NCBI GenBank assembly: GCA_017940245.1
Contig: JAGAYZ010000015.1
Coordinates: 62,001-126,000, forward strand
Length of the DNA stretch: 64,000 nucleotides
Direction of reading: 5' to 3'
DNA from: Muribaculaceae bacterium
GTDB taxonomy: Bacteria; Bacteroidota; Bacteroidia; Bacteroidales; Muribaculaceae
This document shows positions 35,726 to 43,700 of this stretch, one piece after another. Made by a program: the position numbers and the translations under genes. The notes beneath the pieces are model-generated. The model searched no databases, had not been told where the DNA came from, and saw only the letters and a program-made list of their open reading frames with translations. Every line of letters starts with the position of its first letter. The stretch's first letter is position 1.

Positions 35726-36334
35726 TCAGCTATTATACCGACCCTCGATAATGTCCCAGTCAATAATCTGCCACATGGCCGACAGATGGTCGGGACGACG
35801 ATTCTGGTAATCCAAATAATAGGCATGCTCCCACACATCCATCGTGAGCAACGGACGCAGGCCGTGCTGCAACGGATTAGAGGCATTTGATTCCTGAGTA
35901 ATCACCAACTTTCCATCGGGATCAACCGACAACCACACCCAACCAGAGCCAAACAGACCGGCACCGGCTTTTACGAATGCTTGCTTGAAATTCTCAAACG
36001 AGCCATACTCCACATCAATGGCCGCAGCCAACGGGCCATTAGGGAAGTTGTCGGCCTGAACTGGAGCAAACTGCATGAAATACATGTTGTGATTCAGCAA
36101 CTGTCCCGCATTATTGAGCAACGCCCCATCGGCTTTTTGAACGATTTCCTCGAGCGGCATTCCCTCAAACCCACTGCCGGGCAGAGCTGCATTCACATTA
36201 TTAAGATAGGTAAGCAAGTGCTTTCCGTGATGGAAACGCAGGGTCTCGGCACTGATTACAGGCTCCAGGGCTCCCAGTCCATAAGGAAGTCTAATCAGTT
36301 CAAACTTACCATTCACAGGCTTTGTCTTATTCAT
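35726..36334 (-). CDS. sodB: superoxide dismutase (Fe/Mn)
   Basis: A 202-residue Fe/Mn superoxide dismutase, which converts superoxide to hydrogen peroxide and oxygen. The start is the ATG at 36334 (MNKTKPVNGKFELIRLPYG); the frame extends upstream to 36424 but those residues do not fit the family. Metal ligands: His in LRFHHGKHLLTY, His in LLNHNMYFMQF, Asp and His in TMDVWEHAYYLDYQNRR; GSGWVWL is also typical. The gene is divergent from rubredoxin, with about 200 bases between, so the two may answer oxidative stress together. Confidence 0.96.
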   Translation of the reverse strand: MNKTKPVNGKFELIRLPYGLGALEPVISAETLRFHHGKHLLTYLNNVNAALPGSGFEGMPLEEIVQKADGALLNNAGQLLNHNMYFMQFAPVQADNFPNGPLAAAIDVEYGSFENFKQAFVKAGAGLFGSGWVWLSVDPDGKLVITQESNASNPLQHGLRPLLTMDVWEHAYYLDYQNRRPDHLSAMWQIIDWDIIEGRYNS

Positions 36335-36475
36335 AAGTTTTAATGGTTTTAGAAGTTTTATAAAGGTTTCATTTTCGTCACGGCAAAAGTAACGATTAAT
36401 TCGATATCCACAAAAATATTTCATTTAAAATTTATTTATTTCATCACTATCCTTCTTTCTTCGGATTATTATTGC

Positions 36476-36483
36476 TAAATTTG
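36476..36483 (+). promoter_or_regulatory. promoter box of rubredoxin
   Basis: TAAATTTG about 50 bases ahead of the rubredoxin start. No clear -33 element is visible. Confidence 0.45.
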
Positions 36484-36529
36484 CCGATAAATTATTTCTT
36501 TGTTTAACCATTAATCCTTTTACATGACT

Positions 36530-36694
36530 ATGAAAAAATATGTTTGTGACGCATGTGGATACGTTTACGATCCCGCAGTAGGTGACCCCGATAACGGCAT
36601 CGCTCCCGGCACCGCCTTTGAAGACCTGCCCGAAGACTGGGCCTGCCCTCTGTGTGGCGTGGGCAAGGACATGTTCTCTCCTGCCGAGGATTAA
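36530..36694 (+). CDS. rd: rubredoxin
   Basis: A 54-residue rubredoxin, an electron carrier with one iron held by four cysteines. [12 protein letters not shown] gives the first CxxCG pair and [11 protein letters not shown] the second. Spacing and length are those of classical anaerobe rubredoxins. I start at MKKYVC (36530); an in-frame ATG at 36524 would add two residues. Rubredoxins in anaerobes commonly feed superoxide reductase, rubrerythrin or oxygen-reducing flavoproteins, and the neighbour on the other side is superoxide dismutase, which suits a small oxygen-defence locus. Confidence 0.96.
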   Translation: MKKYVCDACGYVYDPAVGDPDNGIAPGTAFEDLPEDWACPLCGVGKDMFSPAED

Positions 36695-36823
36695 TCGTCG
36701 CATTTCTAGCAAAAACTGTCACTGAATCCAAGAAAAACGAGGGCTTAGTGACAGTTTGTCGTTTATTCTTGCCATTTTTTGAAAAAAGTTTTTTATCTTT
36801 GCATCGAGATAACGACTTGCCCC

Positions 36824-38194
36824 ATGAGACCTGCATTTGCCTTCATCATTTCAGTATTAGCCGCCGCAATTAACGCCACGGCACAGCAAGCCCCCGATTC
36901 GCTGTACGTCTCCATCACCGACTTACCCGATGTCTCGGTCTTTCTGCCCGCGCCATCCGACACTGCCAGCATGGAATTTGCCGACGACTTCTACCAGTGG
37001 CAATGGGGTGTAAAACAGCGCACAAGCCTGCGTGGCCAGCAAGCCAGCGATGACTCGCGGTACGGTATCGAGAACATGGCCTCCATTTTTGGCACCGTGC
37101 TCAACATCACCATCAATTCCGAGAACACACCAGCCATTTATCGTCTCTTGAGCAAAGCGGCCCGCACTGGAGCACAAAGCACTTTCAGCGCCAAATCTCA
37201 TTTTTATCGCAAGTCACCACTCCAGCAGCTCAATCAGCAACCCTGGGGAGAATATGACACGAACACCGACACCGGTTCCTACCCGTCGGCTCACGCCGCC
37301 ATGGGATGGGCCTCGGCTTTGGTCCTGGCTGAAATGTATCCCGACCTGCAAGACCGAATTCTCTCGCGAGGGTTTGAATACGGGCAGAGCCGTGTCATTA
37401 CCGGGGCACACTGGCAGAGCGACGTGGATGCCGGCCGCCTGTGTGCAGCCGCCGCTCTTGCACGCATGCACTCCGACTCACAATTTGGCAATGACATGCA
37501 AGCGGCACAAACCGAGTACCGGCACCTTATTCAAGACAGCAACCCTACAGTGGCTGGTTGGCCACAGGGAGAGAACTTCCTGCCTGTGGCCGTCGACACC
37601 GTCAGCAACCGTTACTATGGCGACGTGATAGGCCTATGGCACATGAAGCCCGAGCGCACCACCGCACGCGGCACTGAAGCTGTGGCCGATGCTTGCAACA
37701 CCGACTCGGCACTGCTGGTGACCTTTGCACCAGCAATGGGTATCGGAGATATTTCCTTAGACAGCGTTCCGGCATTGCTGCGGCTTATCGGCGAAGCAAG
37801 AAGTGCCTTTATACAATCGGCCACTCAATTAAGTGCCACTAAGTTCCGCAAGCGTCCATTTGTCAAGCTGGGCGGCCCCACTCTCCTGCCTGCTGGCGAA
37901 CAGGAAGCCGCCACCACATCGAGCTTCCCGTCGACCGATGCCGCGCTTGGATGGGGATTGGCTTTAATTCTGGCCGAGTTAATGCCCGGCTGCCAAAACG
38001 CCATTCTCCAACGCGGATATGAATATGGTCGCAGCAGCATTATCACCAGATACCACTATCCCAGCGACGTGCAAGCAGGCCGCAACCTTGCCACCGCCGT
38101 TGTTGCACGTCTGCACGCTTCACCCGACTTCACGTCACTGTTCCAAGCCACCCAAGCGCAGCTCACTCCACATTCTCCCGAACAGGAACCTTAA
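36824..38194 (+). CDS. tandem PAP2 (class A acid phosphatase-like) protein with two degenerate sites
   Basis: A 456-residue secreted protein (signal peptide ending NATA) made of two PAP2 domains, each of the class A non-specific acid phosphatase kind. Domain 1 has GSYPSAHA (151-158) and GQSRVITGAHWQSD (187-200), with its histidines and Asp intact, but the K-x6-RP motif reads KSHFYRKSP, missing an Arg. Domain 2 has KFRKRPF (340-346) intact, but PSTD (369-372) in place of PSGH and GRSSIITRYHYPSD with the Arg lost. Each half keeps a motif that the other has lost. Either the two halves cooperate, or one or both are inactive. The TATCTTTG box at 36794-36801 is the likely promoter. Confidence 0.85.
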   Translation: MRPAFAFIISVLAAAINATAQQAPDSLYVSITDLPDVSVFLPAPSDTASMEFADDFYQWQWGVKQRTSLRGQQASDDSRYGIENMASIFGTVLNITINSENTPAIYRLLSKAARTGAQSTFSAKSHFYRKSPLQQLNQQPWGEYDTNTDTGSYPSAHAAMGWASALVLAEMYPDLQDRILSRGFEYGQSRVITGAHWQSDVDAGRLCAAAALARMHSDSQFGNDMQAAQTEYRHLIQDSNPTVAGWPQGENFLPVAVDTVSNRYYGDVIGLWHMKPERTTARGTEAVADACNTDSALLVTFAPAMGIGDISLDSVPALLRLIGEARSAFIQSATQLSATKFRKRPFVKLGGPTLLPAGEQEAATTSSFPSTDAALGWGLALILAELMPGCQNAILQRGYEYGRSSIITRYHYPSDVQAGRNLATAVVARLHASPDFTSLFQATQAQLTPHSPEQEP

Positions 38195-38299
38195 TCTCTG
38201 GTCCTCGATAGTCCGGCACTAAAGCCAGCATTCTCAACGCGTTACCGAGCAATTGGTTGAATGAGAGTTTAGAAATAAACACGAAAAACTAAAAACAAC

Positions 38300-38935
38300 A
38301 TGAAAGCAATCGGAAAAATCGCTCTGAGCATCTTCTTAGTATGTACCGTGGTGGTTATAGCATGTAACACCATTGTCAAAGTCGATGCAAGCGACAAAAT
38401 CTATGACGCCGTAACCGACATTCCGCACAATCGAGTGGCTCTGTTACTGGGAACCGCACCTTTTACTCCGGCGGGAGCGCACAACTACTACTTCGACTAT
38501 CGCATCGAGGCCGCTGCACAACTTTTTCAAGCAGGAAAAATCGAATACATTCTAGTGAGTGGCGACAATCATGTGAAAACCTACGACGAACCCACCTGCA
38601 TGCGCGACTCGCTCGTAGCTCATGGCGTGCCTTGCGAGCGCATTGTGCTCGATTATGCCGGTTTCCGCACGCTCGACTCCGTGGTCAGAGCCAAAGAAAT
38701 ATTCGGACAAGACAAATTCACCATCATCTCCCAACAGTTCCACAACGAGCGGGCGCTATATCTAGCTCGCCACAACGGCATTGACGCCGTGGCCCTCAAT
38801 GCCAAAGACGTGCGCCGACCCAGCAAGTGGCTTAAGATTCACTCCCGCGAAGCACTGGCACGCGTGAAGATGTTCATCGATTTGGCATTCGGCAAACAAC
38901 CCCATTTCTTGGGAAATAGAATTGAAATTAAATGA
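38300..38935 (+). CDS. sanA: SanA/YdcF-like DUF218 protein
   Basis: A 211-residue protein with one N-terminal membrane anchor (IALSIFLVCTVVVIACNT). DUF218 features are VALLLGTAPFTPAG, RIEAAAQLFQAGKIEYILVSGDN, and DSVVRAKEIFGQDKFTIISQQFHNERA. SanA maintains the envelope permeability barrier (vancomycin resistance at high temperature in E. coli) by an unknown mechanism. The protein faces the periplasm. It lies just before the accessory island; the 204-base gap after it carries two 14-bp copies of a GAGTCCTC repeat with period 18 and the WYL promoter. Confidence 0.9.
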   Translation: MKAIGKIALSIFLVCTVVVIACNTIVKVDASDKIYDAVTDIPHNRVALLLGTAPFTPAGAHNYYFDYRIEAAAQLFQAGKIEYILVSGDNHVKTYDEPTCMRDSLVAHGVPCERIVLDYAGFRTLDSVVRAKEIFGQDKFTIISQQFHNERALYLARHNGIDAVALNAKDVRRPSKWLKIHSREALARVKMFIDLAFGKQPHFLGNRIEIK

Positions 38936-39087
38936 TTAATGTGAAGACTCAGTTTTCCGAGTCCTCTGAGATATAAGAGTCCTCCGAGATTACCGAGTCA
39001 AATAGCTCTGTTCTCTCGGTTCTCCCATCTTGTAACTTTCTCTTCTCCACCATTCTATTACCGTAATCAACAAAAAACAAACATCCC

Positions 39088-39118
39088 TTGCAAACACCGA
39101 TTTTTTTCATTAAATTTG
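39088..39118 (+). promoter_or_regulatory. promoter of the WYL regulator gene
   Basis: TTG at 39088-39090, a 20-nt spacer, and TAAATTTG at 39111-39118. The upstream element reads TTGCAAACA, differing by one base from the left arm of the island operator, so autoregulation through a half-site is possible. Confidence 0.5.
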
Positions 39119-39139
39119 CACTGAAATAATTGCTGATTT

Positions 39140-40171
39140 ATGCCAAACACAAAAAACTTCATATTGCGCTGCATGGTGCTTGACGAGATGTTGAGCGATC
39201 GCCACCACTATTATGACATTCACGGTTTAGTGGAAAAGGTGAATGACAAACTGGAGAAAGACTGTTATGAAAAGGTGACGAGACGCTGCATCGAGAAAGA
39301 CCTCAAGGCCATAGAATATGAGCCTTTTTATGCCGAATTGGAGACTTATCCAGCAGCTGGCAAAACATGCAAGCGCTATAAAGACCCTGAGTTTTCCATT
39401 TTCAAGAAAAAGCTGAGCAACGATGAAAAGTTGCTGTTGAAAGAAGTGCTGGGCACACTCGGGCAATTTGACGGCCTCGACAATTTCACTTGGCTCGGCA
39501 CCTTGGCTAAAGGGCTTGGTGTGAAAACCAAGGAGCCAATCATTGAGTTCAGCACAAGTCCTATGGGACAATCCCCTTTCTTGGGTCAACTGTTTACGGC
39601 CATTTCTAATCATGTCGCAGTCGAATTGACTTACAAGAAATTCAATGTTGAAAACACCCAACAAATTATCATACATCCGTACAAACTCAAGCAGTACAAC
39701 AACCGCTGGTATGTGCTTGGGATTACAAATGAAGATTACCTCAATGGAAATTATCCCCTTGACAGGATTATTGAAATTGTTGAGAGGCCAGAAATTAAAT
39801 TTAGAAAAACAAGCGAGGACATTACTGAGCAGTTTGAGGACGTGATTGGTGTGACCGTTTATCAGGACAGACCGGTGGAAAGAATCATTCTTTGGGCTTC
39901 CGATGACGCATATCCTTATATTGAAACGAAACCAATGCACGGCTCATTCAAGCCAATCAGAAATGAAAAGGCTGAAGCATTACGCTGTCAATATCCAAAA
40001 TTAAAAGGTGGTCATTTCTTTCAACTGGAATGTATAGAGAATTACGAACTCATAAGAGAGCTGTGTTCTTTTGGAAAAGAACTGCTTGTTCTTTTGCCAC
40101 AGCACATCCAAGACACAGTTTTCAACCGAATCTCATCACATAACAACGAATATTTGACTTTGCGAACATAG
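39140..40171 (+). CDS. WYL-domain transcriptional regulator
   Basis: A 343-residue protein with an N-terminal winged-helix-like part (residues 1-75) and a WYL domain of about residues 150-235 containing VAVELTYKKFNVENTQQ, IIIHPYKLKQYNNRWYVLG and YPLDRII, then a WCX-like C-terminal part (ERIILWASDDAYPYIETKP). WYL regulators often control defence genes (CapW, BrxR and others) by repressing until a ligand binds. Its stop codon TAG is exactly the central spacer of the first of three operators that follow, so operator and gene end are fused. It is the plausible regulator of the whole island. The gene is AT-richer than the chromosome around it. Confidence 0.9.
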   Translation: MPNTKNFILRCMVLDEMLSDRHHYYDIHGLVEKVNDKLEKDCYEKVTRRCIEKDLKAIEYEPFYAELETYPAAGKTCKRYKDPEFSIFKKKLSNDEKLLLKEVLGTLGQFDGLDNFTWLGTLAKGLGVKTKEPIIEFSTSPMGQSPFLGQLFTAISNHVAVELTYKKFNVENTQQIIIHPYKLKQYNNRWYVLGITNEDYLNGNYPLDRIIEIVERPEIKFRKTSEDITEQFEDVIGVTVYQDRPVERIILWASDDAYPYIETKPMHGSFKPIRNEKAEALRCQYPKLKGGHFFQLECIENYELIRELCSFGKELLVLLPQHIQDTVFNRISSHNNEYLTLRT

Positions 40172-40204
40172 TGTTCGCAACCACGCAATAACTTTGCACC
40201 GAAA
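40159..40204. repeat. 46-bp promoter/operator repeat, copy 1
   Basis: This 46-bp stretch is identical to 41459-41504. It contains the operator palindrome, TTGCGAACA-TAG-TGTTCGCAA (40160-40180), then eight bases and the TAACTTTG box at 40189-40196. It directly precedes the LOTUS-DUF3825 gene. Confidence 0.85.
40160..40180. promoter_or_regulatory. island operator 1
   Basis: A perfect inverted repeat with 9-bp arms and a 3-nt spacer. The spacer (40169-40171) is the stop codon of the WYL gene. The promoter box follows after eight bases. No -33 element is recognisable, since the palindrome covers the place where it should be. Confidence 0.75.
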
Positions 40205-40238
40205 TTATTTTATATTAATATTAGTTGATAGAAGAAAT

Positions 40239-41423
40239 ATGGAATTGAAAGAAATTCAAAAAATTAGAGAATGTATCTCTTCATGCAAAAGAGACGATGG
40301 CTGGTCCAAAATGGCGTCAGTAGGGAAGAGAATGAATGCTCAAAACATCAATATCAAAAAAATGGGATATAACAAATTAAAACCATTTTTTGAAGACTTG
40401 AAAGACTATTTTGAGGTTAGTACAGATGAATCTAACCTGCCATTAGTTAGAGTTAAATTAACGGATGATGGCAAGTGTCGAGTGAGAATCCAAAGTGAAA
40501 ACAAGATCACTTATCTAACACAATGGGCGAATATCGACTTGAAAACAGCAATTGAATCATTGAGGAAATTAGCAATAGATGAAACATGGACATTCGGAAA
40601 GGAAAATGAAGAATATCCAAGTCCCATCTTGGCAAAATATCTAAAGTGGACCTTCGTAAAGCTCATGCGCGAGAAAAAGATTCTCGAAGAAAACGGATTT
40701 GCAGCCTTTAATACTGGGCTAGTAGATGTGTTTTACAAACCAATCTATGCTGTATTTGATAAAAACAAGAACCAAAATAAACAGCCATGGCATTTTGTCG
40801 GATTCTGCGTTGCTGGCAGTAGCAAAAGCGCTGCTGCTCGGATTCTAACAGATAACTTTCATGAATTACCTAAACGTGCAATTTATATTCAAAAATACGA
40901 TGATGTTATGTTTGATACGACCCTTCGTATTGATGTGAATTGGGAGCATATTATTCTTGAAAACATAGAAAGGCTGCCAACAACACTGCTGCAACAAATC
41001 TGCAAAGATATATTTGAAATAAGTGAGCCATCATTAATTCAAGAAAAGGAAAAATACTACAACTCATTACGTGAGTGTCTTGAAAGCAATCCCCAACATC
41101 TTTCACTTATATCAAGTATAATGAATATGGCAATGGATGTAGCCAAACTGCGTGTAGAATGGAACTACAAAACCGCAATTCCCATCTATTATCCTAAAGA
41201 AGATAAAGTGCACTTGATTTTGCCTTTGGCTCTTAACATCAACGACCCAGAGGAAATATCAATAGCTTTGGTTATGACTAAAACCCGTGCAGGGAATTAT
41301 AGAGCTGTTACCATTTTTACATTGGATATGGCTTATAGTAACGCTCGATTAGTAACCAGACCATCTAGTGATTGGCTTAAAATTGGAACTAAAAAAAAAG
41401 ATGAAGAAGAAACTAAGAATTAA
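40239..41423 (+). CDS. LOTUS/OST-HTH-DUF3825 protein
   Basis: A 394-residue protein. Residues about 5-75 (IQKIRECISSCKRDDGW, SKMASVGKRMNAQNINIKKM, GYNKLKPFFEDLKDYFEV) match the OST-HTH/LOTUS domain, a winged helix that binds RNA (G-quadruplex, single-stranded) or helicases in animals. The middle (NTGLVDVFYKPIYAVFDKN, then WHFVGFCVAGSSKSAAARIL) matches DUF3825, which often follows LOTUS domains in bacteria. No nuclease motif is obvious. The start is the ATG at 40239, about 40 bases after the TAACTTTG box; the longer frame starting at a TTG in the promoter is excluded. It is a separate transcription unit inside the WYL island, between two identical 46-bp promoter repeats. The DNA is AT-rich. 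Confidence 0.78.
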   Translation: MELKEIQKIRECISSCKRDDGWSKMASVGKRMNAQNINIKKMGYNKLKPFFEDLKDYFEVSTDESNLPLVRVKLTDDGKCRVRIQSENKITYLTQWANIDLKTAIESLRKLAIDETWTFGKENEEYPSPILAKYLKWTFVKLMREKKILEENGFAAFNTGLVDVFYKPIYAVFDKNKNQNKQPWHFVGFCVAGSSKSAAARILTDNFHELPKRAIYIQKYDDVMFDTTLRIDVNWEHIILENIERLPTTLLQQICKDIFEISEPSLIQEKEKYYNSLRECLESNPQHLSLISSIMNMAMDVAKLRVEWNYKTAIPIYYPKEDKVHLILPLALNINDPEEISIALVMTKTRAGNYRAVTIFTLDMAYSNARLVTRPSSDWLKIGTKKKDEEETKN

Positions 41424-41458
41424 TCTATGACATATTCAGAGCAAGATTAATTGAATTA

Positions 41459-41504
41459 TTTGCGAACATAGTGTTCGCAACCACGCAATAACTTTGCACC
41501 GAAA
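41459..41504. repeat. 46-bp promoter/operator repeat, copy 2
   Basis: Identical to 40159-40204. Palindrome 41460-41480, TAACTTTG at 41489-41496. The pair of direct repeats encloses the LOTUS-DUF3825 gene exactly. Confidence 0.85.
41460..41480. promoter_or_regulatory. island operator 2
   Basis: Perfect 9-bp inverted repeat with TAG spacer, eight bases ahead of TAACTTTG, driving the ATPase gene. Confidence 0.75.
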
Positions 41505-41517
41505 AACAAAATAACAC

Positions 41518-43698
41518 ATGATGAAGACAACTATAAACATAAAGAATTTCAGAGTGTTCGATGAGAATGGCGCAACATTTGAATTGAACCCAATTACCAT
41601 TTTGACAGGCAGCAACAGTTCGGGTAAAAGCTCTATTAATAAAGCTATAATGCTGCTTAAAACATATATCGATCATATTAGAGAGGACATTCGCAAAGGT
41701 AACAAACCGAATTTAAGTGCTTATAAACTTGATTTTGCATCAACTGCAGGTACGTTGAAACTTGGTAGCTTTCATCAAGCTCTTCATCGGGGAAGTCAAA
41801 ATGAATTAATTACTTTTGAGATAACTACTTATTCAAGACTTCTGGGAGAAGACATTGTCGTGACTTTAGCGTTTGGACCAGATAAAAATGACATTATGGA
41901 CAATGGGTACCTGCGGATAATTGAATTTAAAAAAATGGACGGTACATTACTATATAATTGTAAGTGTCCACAAAATCAACGATCTGTTTCCACAGCCGAT
42001 TTTGATGGTTTGAAAGACGGATTCTTTAGATTTCTTAATACGATTATTAATTGGAGTCTGGCCTCATATCAAAATAATATGATTGATAACAAACAAAAAT
42101 ATTTAGATTTTGCTGAGGCATGGGGATTTGACATAGATAGCGATAACGTTGTTTCTATGGGAAGTCTTTTTGAGGAAAAGCGCAAAAAATATGTTGATAT
42201 CATTCGTGATTACGACAATATGTATAAGAACAATTTGAAAGATTTTTGCTTCTCAAATTCCGAACCACATATTGAATTGTATGAAACCAATCCGTTTTAT
42301 GAAATAATAAAAGAAAGACTGAAAGGTGAATTGTCTTTGATTGAGAATGCTTTTAAAATGGGGACTCTTTTTTATATTCCTATTCTTGAAGATGTGTGGT
42401 GTATGGATAAAACTAAAGTGCGCTCCTATTTGACACCATTTATAGAAGATAAGAGCCATAATATTGCAGTTTTTAATGAGATAATGGATGATTTTGAGGA
42501 GAGTGACTTTAATTACTTTGGTGAGTATTTCAAAGAAAAAGAATATGAGTATATTAATAGGGTTTACTCAGGATCAAAATCTTCAGTTTTTCTTTCCTCT
42601 GACATAGACCCTTTGGACTTAAAGTCTAATTTTGAATACAGCTGGAGGAGCGACAAAGAGTTAAAAGAATTTGTTGAAGAAGGACGAAAAGTGTTACACA
42701 TAGACAAGAATGAACAAATAAATACTCAGGTTAAGAGGCTGAGAAGACTACGCTGCAATATTATATGGATTCTCAGAATTCTTAACAACGCAAATATTTC
42801 TTCTGCAAAAATAGGTCAGGAATATAAATGCTATGGCTTATTCCAAAAATATATTAAGTGGGCATTTAATGATATTATCTCAACGATAGTATCTGGACAG
42901 TTTGATTATTACACGTCAGACTCATCAGAGATTAAAAGAATTTATACAATGGAATCAGACGATGAGTTTTCATCCACCCTTTTAGAATATGCGGAGTGCG
43001 TTAGACAGTTCCGTAATATCAAGAAAAAACAACTTGTAGATTCTGTTGTTACAGACCAATATGAAACTCGTATGAGATTAAAAGAAAGTAAGTTTACGCC
43101 AGGTCGTTTCATTAACAAATGGCTTAAAGCTTTGGGTATTGCTGATAAAATCAAGATTGAATACAAAGCTGGCGGTTTGGGGCTAACCATTTCAACACGT
43201 AAGGCAAACGAAAACAAATCATTGCTTTTGGCTGACCAAGGTGTAGGTATCACACAACTGGTAGCACTATTATTACGCATTGAATCTAATATCATGAATA
43301 AGCTTATTTATCACTATGAAAATTGGCTCTTAGAAGACAAAAAGTATAAAATACATAAAGATCGGCTATTAATCATTGAGGAGCCAGAGATTCATTTACA
43401 TCCTAAATATCAATCGCTGCTTGCAGACATGTTCTTGGAGGCGTACGAGAAATATAATATCCACTTTATTGTAGAAACGCATTCTGAATACCTTATCCGC
43501 AAGACCCAAGTTTTGGTTGCTGAAGCAAATTATGCTGATGACAAGGAATTAAAAGAGAAGAATCCATTTATGGTTTACTTTATGCCTGATAATGGCAAAC
43601 CTTACGAAATGGTATATCGTACTGATGGATGTTTTGAGAATGACTTTGGCAATGGTTTCTTTGACGAAGCCGAAAAATTAGCTTTCAGAATTCTTTGA
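41518..43698 (+). CDS. AAA/ABC-type ATPase with DUF3696 C-terminus
   Basis: A 726-residue ATPase of the RecF/SMC-like group. ITILTGSNSSGKSSINKAI is the Walker A (GSNSSGKS, residues 31-38). LLLADQGVGITQLVALLLRI is the signature-like loop. RLLIIEEPEIHLHPKYQSLL is Walker B with catalytic Glu, then HFIVETHSEYLIRKTQ is the D-loop/H-loop block. The end, PYEMVYRTDGCFENDF and GFFDEAEKLAFRIL, matches DUF3696. A long insertion of about 380 residues separates the two nucleotide-binding halves and is probably a coiled or helical arm. It starts at ATG 41518 (a second ATG follows). The partner gene begins two bases later. Such ATPases occur with effector proteins in many phage-defence modules. Confidence 0.88.
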   Translation: MMKTTINIKNFRVFDENGATFELNPITILTGSNSSGKSSINKAIMLLKTYIDHIREDIRKGNKPNLSAYKLDFASTAGTLKLGSFHQALHRGSQNELITFEITTYSRLLGEDIVVTLAFGPDKNDIMDNGYLRIIEFKKMDGTLLYNCKCPQNQRSVSTADFDGLKDGFFRFLNTIINWSLASYQNNMIDNKQKYLDFAEAWGFDIDSDNVVSMGSLFEEKRKKYVDIIRDYDNMYKNNLKDFCFSNSEPHIELYETNPFYEIIKERLKGELSLIENAFKMGTLFYIPILEDVWCMDKTKVRSYLTPFIEDKSHNIAVFNEIMDDFEESDFNYFGEYFKEKEYEYINRVYSGSKSSVFLSSDIDPLDLKSNFEYSWRSDKELKEFVEEGRKVLHIDKNEQINTQVKRLRRLRCNIIWILRILNNANISSAKIGQEYKCYGLFQKYIKWAFNDIISTIVSGQFDYYTSDSSEIKRIYTMESDDEFSSTLLEYAECVRQFRNIKKKQLVDSVVTDQYETRMRLKESKFTPGRFINKWLKALGIADKIKIEYKAGGLGLTISTRKANENKSLLLADQGVGITQLVALLLRIESNIMNKLIYHYENWLLEDKKYKIHKDRLLIIEEPEIHLHPKYQSLLADMFLEAYEKYNIHFIVETHSEYLIRKTQVLVAEANYADDKELKEKNPFMVYFMPDNGKPYEMVYRTDGCFENDFGNGFFDEAEKLAFRIL

Positions 43699-43700
43699 GT

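Noticed and set aside
38959..38990. Two 14-bp copies of GAGTCCTC-type repeat with period 18 before the WYL gene
   Set aside because: Only two copies and no symmetry; not enough to call a CRISPR or an operator array.
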